Assembly: GCA_003476445.1 (NCBI GenBank) | Contig: DMUF01000163.1 | Coordinates: 2,696-8,328, forward strand | DNA length: 5,633 nucleotides | Origin: Gammaproteobacteria bacterium | Lineage (GTDB): Bacteria; Pseudomonadota; Gammaproteobacteria; Pseudomonadales; Azotimanducaceae | Direction: 5' to 3' | Shown here: piece by piece, positions 1 through 4,929 of the stretch | Position numbering within the stretch: the stretch's first letter is position 1 | Layout of the letters: each line of letters begins with the position of its first letter | Notes under the pieces: generated by a model | Told to the model about the DNA's origin: nothing | Database searches by the model: none | The model's input: the letters and a program-made list of their open reading frames with translations, nothing else | Made by a program: the position numbers and the translations under genes

Positions 1-347
1 CGCAGCCAGGTCTCGGCGGCCTGCAGCAGCGCTGCGAACACCGCGGCATCATCGATCGCTTCCAGCATGCCAAAGTAGCCCAGGGTCGGGCGGCCGAGGT
101 CCTTGTTCAGATCATCGATCTGGGCGCTGATACGGCCGACCGGGGTGTCACCGTCCCACGCGACGAACCCCTGCCAGCGGGCGTGGCGGAAGAAGGGATT
201 CGAGCGCTCCGAGATCTGTTGCGCCCGATCGAAGCGCAGCGGCGGGACCCAGGCCGGGTCGTCGCGATAGATTGACCACGGCAACTCAAGGAAGGCTTTC
301 CGGTCGCGTGCGGATCGGATAGGCTTCACGCTAAGTTTTTGTTTCAT
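1..347 (-). CDS. GNAT-fold N-acyltransferase, bacterial ceramide synthase-like (5' part only, runs off the left edge)
   Basis: Reading leftwards from 347 gives 115 intact codons with no stop; the rest of the gene lies outside the window. The start of the protein carries the pattern of the large (about 370-400 residue) YghO-like GNAT acyltransferases: LPWSIYRDDPAWVPPL at residues 22-37, NPFFRHA at 50-56, VGRISAQID at 70-78 and GYFGMLEA at 90-97. This family includes bCerS of Caulobacter, which N-acylates the sphingoid base intermediate to form (3-keto)ceramide. The ceramide role is inferred from the family plus the divergent acyl-AMP ligase and SDR reductase next door. The C-terminal catalytic half is not visible, so a different acyl acceptor remains possible. 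Tandem ATG codons occur at 350 and 347. A GGAGAA ribosome site sits 5 bases before the 347 start but only 2 before the 350 start, so 347 is preferred. Family assignment is good; substrate is moderate. Confidence 0.8.
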   Translation of the reverse strand, partial: MKQKLSVKPIRSARDRKAFLELPWSIYRDDPAWVPPLRFDRAQQISERSNPFFRHARWQGFVAWDGDTPVGRISAQIDDLNKDLGRPTLGYFGMLEAIDDAAVFAALLQAAETWL

Positions 348-350
348 CAT

Positions 351-356
351 TTCTCC
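351..356 (-). promoter_or_regulatory. Ribosome binding site of the GNAT acyltransferase
   Basis: On the minus strand the sequence reads GGAGAA directly before two consecutive ATG codons. The GGAG core is 5 bases from the second ATG (347) and 2 bases from the first (350). The spacing favours initiation at 347. It is the clearest Shine-Dalgarno-like site at the left end of the window; the divergent ligase gene has nothing comparable. Confidence 0.6.
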
Positions 357-393
357 ATTATCATCCCGAATTCCCGACGTTGGTCAAAAATTT
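351..393. promoter_or_regulatory. Short AT-rich divergent intergenic region
   Basis: This gap separates the minus-strand acyltransferase from the plus-strand acyl-AMP ligase. Its right part (380-403) is markedly richer in A and T than the flanking genes, as expected for a promoter zone serving one or both genes. On the minus strand TTGACC (387-382) is a fair -35 box with GATGAT (365-360) 16 bases downstream, but the implied transcript start falls within the ribosome site, so this pair is doubtful. No convincing plus-strand pair was found. If the ligase really starts at 469, the regulatory space widens to about 118 bases. Confidence 0.35.
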
Positions 394-2223
394 ATGCACT
401 ATTCGTCCATGAACGATCGGGCCGGACGGGAACGGGGGGTGGAAACGGTGTCGCGAGCAGTAGTCAGTATGGAAGACTTTGCAACCACATTGACGGAAGC
501 GCTCGATCGCGCCGCTGCCGGCGCAGCCGGGCTCACGTTCCATGACAGTCGCGGAGCGGTGGAGCACACGCTGTCCTATTCCGACCTGCGTGACCAGGCG
601 GTGGTCCTTGCGCGACGCCTGCGCGGCGCGGGCCTTGTTCCCGGCGAGCGGGTCGCCGTTATTGCGGAAACGCGCTCCGAGTTCGTCAAGGTGTTCTTCG
701 GTTGCCAGTACGCCGGCCTCGTGCCGGTACCGCTCAATGCCAGCGTCAATCTCGGTGGGCGCGACGCCTATGTGCGTCAGCTCGCCTTTTTGCTGGAGAA
801 CAGCGAGGCGCGCGCCTTCTTTGGATCCGCAGGGTTCGCGGAATTCATGCTCGAAGCGGCGACCGGTGTCGCGCTGCGCTTTGTGGGAACGCTTGATGCG
901 TTCGAAGCCGCGCATGCTCCCACCGGTGAACTCGCGACGGTAACGCCGGCGGACGATGCCTACGTTCAGTACACCTCGGGCAGCACCCGGGTGGCGCGCG
1001 GCGTGCTTATGACCCAGCGGGCGGTCATGACGAATCTCGCGCAGATCCTGTTCGACGGGCTCTGTGTCACGCCCGAAGACCGGTTCTTCTCCTGGCTGCC
1101 CTTCTACCACGACATGGGTCTGGTCGGAAAATTGCTCACGCCCATCGCCGGCGGGCTGCCGGTCGCTTATCTGGACTCGCGGCATTTTGCGCTGCGACCG
1201 CGCCTCTGGCTCAAGCTGGTGCAGGATTCGCGCGCAACCATCTCCTTCGGTCCCTCCTTTGGCTACGGGCTGTGCGCGCGTCGGCTGCGTGAGGGCGAGG
1301 GCGCGGGCTATGACCTCAGCGCCTGGCGCATTGCCGGCATCGGCGCGGAGATGATCCGCAAGCGCACGATTCAGGAATTCGTTGCGGCGGTCGAAGGCAG
1401 CGGTTTCGATGCCCGCTCGCTGCTGCCGTGCTATGGCATGGCGGAAGTCGGGCTCGCCATCAGTTTTTCACCGCTTGCGAGCGGTGTGCGCGCCGATGTG
1501 ATTGATCGGGCGCGCTGCGTCGAGAATCGGGTTGCGATCCCTGCGTGCGCCCGTGCGAAGGGTGCCACACTCGAGTTCGTCTACTGCGGTCGACCGCTTG
1601 CGGGCGTCACCGTGGAAATCCGCGGCGCGCGCGGCGAACGTCTGCCCGATCGCGCGATTGGCGCGGTATGGGCGCGCACCGACAGCGTCATGACCGGGTA
1701 TCTGAACAACCCGGAAGCCACGCGAGAAGCGCTGCACGGGCCGTGGCTCAACACCGGCGACCTGGGTTATATGATCGATGGCAATCTGGTCATTACGGGT
1801 CGTGAGAAAGACCTCATCATCGTTCACGGTCGCAACTACTGGCCGCAGGATCTGGAATACATTGCCGAGCAGTATCCGGGCGTTCGCTCGGGCGACGCGA
1901 TGGCATTCGCGCTCGAAGACGGCGACGTGGGTGAACGCGTCGTGATGCTGGTGCAGTGCCGTGAAACCGATCTGGATCAGCGCGAGAAGATGCGCAACCA
2001 GATCGAATCACGGGTTCGGGCCGAATTCGGCTGCGACTGCCTGGTGGAACTGGTTGAAGCGCACGCCCTTCCCCGCACGTCCTCGGGCAAGCCCTCCCGG
2101 TCACGGGCGCGCGCAGACTACGCCGCCTCCCGCGGGTTGTTCGGAGGGCTTGATCGCGCCTCTGACCGTGAAGCCGACCGCGGCTGGCAGCAGGCGCCCA
2201 TTCGCGCTCAGGCAGTGGGCTGA
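394..2223 (+). CDS. Fatty acyl-AMP ligase / acyl-ACP synthetase (AasR-like)
   Basis: An ANL-superfamily adenylating enzyme of 609 residues, the usual size for fatty acyl-AMP ligases. It activates a fatty acid with ATP to acyl-AMP, most likely for transfer to an acyl carrier protein. Core motifs are in order: YTSGSTRVARGV at 193-204 (phosphate-binding loop; the STR form is typical of fatty acyl-AMP ligases rather than CoA ligases), SWLPFYHDMGLVG at 233-245, CYGMAEVG at 346-353, NTGDLGY at 453-459, GREKDLIIVHGRN at 469-481 with PQDLE following, and SSGK with the catalytic lysine at 566. Gene context (divergent ceramide synthase-like gene, SDR reductase 33 bases downstream) suggests the acyl-ACP synthetase of ceramide synthesis. 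The start is uncertain: ATG 394 and 409 lack a ribosome site, GTG 439 and 448 are possible, and ATG 469 (residue 26) begins the part that looks like the family N-terminus. No carrier-protein gene is present in the window. Confidence 0.87.
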   Translation: MHYSSMNDRAGRERGVETVSRAVVSMEDFATTLTEALDRAAAGAAGLTFHDSRGAVEHTLSYSDLRDQAVVLARRLRGAGLVPGERVAVIAETRSEFVKVFFGCQYAGLVPVPLNASVNLGGRDAYVRQLAFLLENSEARAFFGSAGFAEFMLEAATGVALRFVGTLDAFEAAHAPTGELATVTPADDAYVQYTSGSTRVARGVLMTQRAVMTNLAQILFDGLCVTPEDRFFSWLPFYHDMGLVGKLLTPIAGGLPVAYLDSRHFALRPRLWLKLVQDSRATISFGPSFGYGLCARRLREGEGAGYDLSAWRIAGIGAEMIRKRTIQEFVAAVEGSGFDARSLLPCYGMAEVGLAISFSPLASGVRADVIDRARCVENRVAIPACARAKGATLEFVYCGRPLAGVTVEIRGARGERLPDRAIGAVWARTDSVMTGYLNNPEATREALHGPWLNTGDLGYMIDGNLVITGREKDLIIVHGRNYWPQDLEYIAEQYPGVRSGDAMAFALEDGDVGERVVMLVQCRETDLDQREKMRNQIESRVRAEFGCDCLVELVEAHALPRTSSGKPSRSRARADYAASRGLFGGLDRASDREADRGWQQAPIRAQAVG

Positions 2224-2230
2224 CGCTCCC

Positions 2231-2246
2231 GCCGCCTGTCGGCGGC
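2231..2246 (+). other. Small perfect hairpin between the ligase and reductase genes
   Basis: GCCGCC (2231-2236), loop TGTC, GGCGGC (2241-2246) form a perfect 6-base-pair GC stem in the 33-base gap, ending 10 bases before the reductase ATG at 2257. It occupies the place where a ribosome site would be expected, and no AGGAG-like site is present. There is no following T-run, so it is not a standard terminator. It could tune translation of the reductase or be incidental in GC-rich DNA. Confidence 0.35.
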
Positions 2247-2256
2247 AACGCCTGTC

Positions 2257-3180
2257 ATGCACAACACGCCCCTCATTGCCCTGACCGGGGCAACTGGATT
2301 CATCGGTCGTCGACTCCTGCCCGCGCTGCTCGCACGCGGGTGCCGGCTGCGTGCGCTCGCGCGCGGTCCGCAATCTTCGCTGTCGGGGCTCGAGTGGGTG
2401 CCCGGTGACCTCGCGCAGGTGAACGCACTCGAGCAGCTTTGCGCCGATGCTGACATCATCGTGCACCTCGCCGCGTCGGTGCGCGGCGCGCGCTGGGAAG
2501 ACTTCAGTGCGCCTAACGTGGACGGCGTGCAGCATCTGCTCACCGCGCGTGCGCGCGTAGCGCCGGGGTCGCGGCTGTTGCAGATCTCGTCGCTAGCGGC
2601 GCGTTCGCCCGAGCTTTCGCACTATGCCGCAAGCAAGGCGGCGGGCGAGCGGCTCGCACAAGCGGCGGGGGCGACCGTGCTGCGACCGCCAGCGGTCTAT
2701 GGTCCCGGCGACCAGGAATTGCTGCCACTGCTGATCGGTCTCGCCAGTGGACGCGGGTTCATTCCCGGTCATGCCGGCCGATTCTCACTGATCTTTGTGG
2801 ACGATCTCGTAGCTGCAATACTGTCGGCCATTGATACGCCATTGGCGGATGGGGGCGTCTATCCGATCGATGATGGGCACCCTGCCGGCTACGACTGGAA
2901 TACCATTATCGAAACGGTTGCAACGTTGCGGCGGGCGCCGGTGCGACCGCTGCGCATACCGCGTTCCGTGCTGTCCGCTGCCGCTTTTCTCGCCAGCGAA
3001 GCGCAGCGTCTCGTGGGCCGTGCCCCGATGCTGACGCCAGGCAAAGTACGCGAACTCTTTCATCCGGAATGGGTCTGTGGTCACGCCGAGTTTTCCGCGC
3101 GCACCGGTTGGCAGCCGCGGGTCTCGCTTGCCGCCGGTCTTCGGGCGACACTGCCCGCACTCAGCTCAGGAGATGCCTGA
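2257..3180 (+). CDS. Extended SDR NAD(P)-dependent epimerase/reductase, probable ceramide reductase (CerR-like)
   Basis: A 307-residue Rossmann-fold protein of the NAD-dependent epimerase/dehydratase (extended SDR) family. The nucleotide-binding loop TGATGFIG is at residues 10-17 and starts almost at the N-terminus, supporting ATG 2257. VPGDL is at 48-52, a VHLAA strand at 69-73, the catalytic serine region QISSLA at 109-114, and the catalytic pair YAASK with Tyr123 and Lys127. LRPPAVYGPGD at 142-152 is the usual substrate-side motif. All active-site residues are intact and the length is normal. It follows the acyl-AMP ligase on the same strand and is probably co-transcribed. In Caulobacter a protein of this type, beside an acyl-ACP synthetase, reduces the keto group of 3-ketoceramide; that role is inferred here from context. 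Alternative: a nucleotide-sugar epimerase or reductase serving the downstream glycosyltransferase. The family is certain, the substrate moderate. Confidence 0.85.
   Translation: MHNTPLIALTGATGFIGRRLLPALLARGCRLRALARGPQSSLSGLEWVPGDLAQVNALEQLCADADIIVHLAASVRGARWEDFSAPNVDGVQHLLTARARVAPGSRLLQISSLAARSPELSHYAASKAAGERLAQAAGATVLRPPAVYGPGDQELLPLLIGLASGRGFIPGHAGRFSLIFVDDLVAAILSAIDTPLADGGVYPIDDGHPAGYDWNTIIETVATLRRAPVRPLRIPRSVLSAAAFLASEAQRLVGRAPMLTPGKVRELFHPEWVCGHAEFSARTGWQPRVSLAAGLRATLPALSSGDA
3168..3172 (+). promoter_or_regulatory. Ribosome binding site of the GT25-like gene, inside the end of the reductase gene
   Basis: AGGAG lies within the last codons of the upstream reductase, 11 bases before ATG 3184. 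The reductase stop codon (3178-3180) falls between this site and the start, an arrangement typical of translational coupling. It supports the start at 3184 and co-expression of the two genes. Confidence 0.6.
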
Positions 3181-3183
3181 ATC

Positions 3184-4026
3184 ATGACGCAAGACCCCTC
3201 CTCGGGCCCCTACTGGCATCCGTGCCCGCCCAAAGCGGGTTGCCTGCACTGCAGCGATCCCGATGCCCCGCCCGTTCTCGACTGGTCATTTCTTGACGGC
3301 ATCTACTGCATTTCGCTCAAGACTCGGGACGACCGCGTCGCGCGCGTGGCCGAGGAATTCCACCGCACGGGCCTGTGCCGCTATGTGCGGTTTTATCGCC
3401 CGGACAAACACCCGAAGAAAGGCATCATCGGCAGCTGGGAGTCGCATCGCCAGTGTTCCATCGACGCGCTCGAGCGCGGTTTTCGCCACGCGCTCGTGTT
3501 TGAGGATGACGTGCAGTTTGTCCGCCGCATCACACCGGCGCGCCTGCGGGAGATCGCGCTGACGCTCGATGGGTTACCCGCGGACTGGCGCATTCTGTAC
3601 CTCGGTCACTGGCCGGTCGCAGCGTGGTTCCTGCGCCCCAACCTGCTGCAGACGCGCTCGGCCTGTGCGCATGCCTACGTCGTGAGCCCGCGCCTCATGA
3701 CCTGGCTGCGGGATCACCCGTACGGTACGCCTGGCATCGCGTTCACCCGCATCATCGGTCGCGCGCTCGATTCGGCGTTTTCGCGCCTGCCGGGGACATA
3801 CGCCCTGTTCCCGATGCTCGCGACTCAGAGCATCAGCAAGAGCGACAATTTCAACAGCAAGCCGAAACCGAAGACCAAGCTCAAGCATTGGGTCACGCGC
3901 TCCCGCTACCGGGAAACGCTCCTGTCCTGGCTCATGCGTCCGTTCGAGTTCATGGTGGTCGCGCTCGCGCCGTATTACTGGCTGCGCGATCGCTGGCGCC
4001 GTTCGCGGGGGCCTCGCCCCGCCTGA
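3184..4026 (+). CDS. Glycosyltransferase family 25 (LPS biosynthesis-type) protein
   Basis: A 280-residue protein with the layout of family 25 glycosyltransferases, which transfer sugars (often galactose or glucose) to lipooligosaccharide or other acceptors. The family start IYCISLKTRDDRVARV is at residues 40-55, GIIGSWESHRQCSIDALERG at 80-99 matches the GxxxSH..A...G segment, and LVFEDDV at 104-110 holds the acidic metal/nucleotide-sugar site (Glu107, Asp108, Asp109). ILYLGHWP follows at 137-144 and AYVVSPR at 164-170. Oddities are a 35-residue N-terminal lead with Cys14, Cys20 and Cys23, and a C-terminal tail with a hydrophobic/aromatic patch at about 246-266 followed by a basic end, which could bind the membrane. 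The start follows the reductase stop by three bases, so it is probably in the same operon, and it may glycosylate the lipid made by that operon. An LPS or capsule role is the alternative. Acceptor and sugar are unknown. Confidence 0.78.
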   Translation: MTQDPSSGPYWHPCPPKAGCLHCSDPDAPPVLDWSFLDGIYCISLKTRDDRVARVAEEFHRTGLCRYVRFYRPDKHPKKGIIGSWESHRQCSIDALERGFRHALVFEDDVQFVRRITPARLREIALTLDGLPADWRILYLGHWPVAAWFLRPNLLQTRSACAHAYVVSPRLMTWLRDHPYGTPGIAFTRIIGRALDSAFSRLPGTYALFPMLATQSISKSDNFNSKPKPKTKLKHWVTRSRYRETLLSWLMRPFEFMVVALAPYYWLRDRWRRSRGPRPA

Positions 4027-4037
4027 GTGAGGCTCAG
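4008..4037. terminator. Possible bidirectional hairpin region between convergent genes
   Basis: The glycosyltransferase and the hydroxylase end tail to tail only 7 bases apart. Two small stems overlap their ends: GGGGC-CTC-GCCCC (4008-4020) and CTGAG-TGAGG-CTCAG (4023-4037). Both are short and neither is followed by a T-run on either strand, so this is a weak candidate for a shared transcription end. Confidence 0.25.
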
Positions 4038-4801
4038 CCTGCGCGAGCGGTCGCCTCGTGCGCCGCGAGGTTACGCTTCGCGTCGGCGATGTAGGCCGTG
4101 TGTTTGAACACCCAGATGAGGGCGCGGTTCAGCCAGCGCCCGATGGGGCGCATCGGCCGATCCACGTCGAAGAACAGCACTACGCGGGTATCGTCCGTGT
4201 CGTTCCAGACTTCGTGCTCGTAGTAGTCATCGAACACGACCGCCTTGCCGAGTTCCCACGCAACGTACTCCTTGTCGACGCGGATGCGGCAGCGCTCGCG
4301 ATCGCGCGGCACGACGAGCGGCAGGTGGATGCGGATGATGCCGTTGGTCGGGCCCTGGTGGGCAGGAATGTGATAGCGCGGCGAGAGGATCGAGAACATG
4401 GCGTTGCGCAGATCCGGCACCTTCGCAAGCAGCGCCGCGGTTTTCGGGCAGTCCTTGCAGTGCGGCGCGAAGGCGTCGCCAAAGGTGTAGAACGGATAGA
4501 CCTGCCAGTTGCGGCCGGTGGAAATGCGCGCCTGGTCCGGCGAGACCTCGTGGAATGAAGGCAGCCGGATGTCTGCTCCCAGCACCGCCTCGAGCTCTTG
4601 ACGGATTTCGGGCCAGTGCGTCTCGAACTCGGCAAGCCAGGGCAGCACATCGGACGGGAACACCGGCTGTGCGCCGATGAGCGACTGTCGGCGAAACAGA
4701 GCCGCCACAACGCCCATCAACTGGCGGCCAAGCGCTTTGACCCAGCGCCGTCGGGCGGCGCGCCAGCCGGTCGTGCTCGGGGCGTTGCTCACGTTGTCCA
4801 T
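4034..4801 (-). CDS. Aspartyl/asparaginyl beta-hydroxylase family Fe(II)/2-oxoglutarate dioxygenase (LpxO-like)
   Basis: A 255-residue member of the Asp/Asn beta-hydroxylase family, which also contains LpxO, the enzyme that 2-hydroxylates a lipid A acyl chain. The double-stranded beta-helix core spans about residues 60-215. Key residues by comparison with human AspH: iron ligands His148 (PAHQGPTN) and His196 (YEHEVWN); 2-oxoglutarate or active-site residues Arg157 and His159 (IRIHLPL) and Arg206 (TRVVLF). The WELGKAVVFDD turn is at 182-192 and a Cys pair (HCKDCPKT) at 114-121. All catalytic residues are intact. Basic, amphipathic stretches at both ends (about 17-38 and 217-240) could allow membrane contact; no clear signal peptide or transmembrane helix is seen. 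It converges on the glycosyltransferase and diverges from the sulfotransferase. The setting suggests a lipid acyl chain, perhaps of ceramide, as substrate; lipid A or a protein is possible. ATG 4801 has only a weak ribosome site (GGAA, 11 bases upstream). Confidence 0.85.
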   Translation of the reverse strand: MDNVSNAPSTTGWRAARRRWVKALGRQLMGVVAALFRRQSLIGAQPVFPSDVLPWLAEFETHWPEIRQELEAVLGADIRLPSFHEVSPDQARISTGRNWQVYPFYTFGDAFAPHCKDCPKTAALLAKVPDLRNAMFSILSPRYHIPAHQGPTNGIIRIHLPLVVPRDRERCRIRVDKEYVAWELGKAVVFDDYYEHEVWNDTDDTRVVLFFDVDRPMRPIGRWLNRALIWVFKHTAYIADAKRNLAAHEATARAG

Positions 4802-4929
4802 GTTGGGCGCAGTTCCAGTGACGAGCGATGGTTTCCGGACGGGACGGTTAAGCGGCTACAATCTGCCATGCGCCGGCATTGTAAGCGCACATCACCGCGT
4901 CGTCGCGCGGCGGCTACGGGGGTTTCAGC
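4802..4929. promoter_or_regulatory. Divergent intergenic region with candidate sulfotransferase promoter
   Basis: This 128-base gap lies between the divergent hydroxylase and sulfotransferase genes. On the plus strand TACAAT at 4857-4862 matches 5 of 6 bases of the -10 consensus; a weak -35 (TTCCGG at 4833-4838) lies 18 bases upstream. A transcript would start near 4869, giving a leader of about 60 bases. The leader can form CCGCG-(6-base loop)-CGCGG at 4895-4910, just before a GGGGG ribosome-site candidate (4918-4922) placed 7 bases before ATG 4930. No clear minus-strand promoter was seen. Confidence 0.4.

Noticed and set aside
357..387. Minus-strand TTGACC ... GATAAT/GATGAT as the acyltransferase promoter
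   Set aside because: Spacing is either 19 or 16 bases, and the transcript start would fall within the ribosome site, which conflicts with the good GGAGAA. Not listed as a firm promoter.
361..1185. Long minus-strand open frame of 274 codons opposite the acyl-AMP ligase
   Set aside because: The plus-strand frame carries all conserved ANL motifs; the antisense product is rich in Arg, Gly and His with no recognisable family. It is a typical high-GC shadow.
394..2223. Arg in the phosphate loop as a possible inactivating change
   Set aside because: STR at this place is normal in fatty acyl-AMP ligases, and the catalytic Lys566 and the other core motifs are intact.
1817..2535. Overlapping minus-strand open frames (1817-2248, 2101-2535)
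   Set aside because: They are antisense to the C-terminal part of the ligase and the Rossmann start of the reductase; Arg/Pro-rich products without family features.
394..3180. Ligase plus SDR as an olefin/beta-lactone (OleC-OleD-like) pair
   Set aside because: No thiolase-like OleA or hydrolase OleB is present, and the ligase has a fatty acyl-AMP ligase STR loop; the neighbouring ceramide synthase-like gene fits sphingolipid synthesis better.
4058..4558. Plus-strand open frame of 166 codons opposite the hydroxylase
   Set aside because: It lies wholly antisense to the hydroxylase, whose active-site motifs are intact, and its own product shows no known motif.
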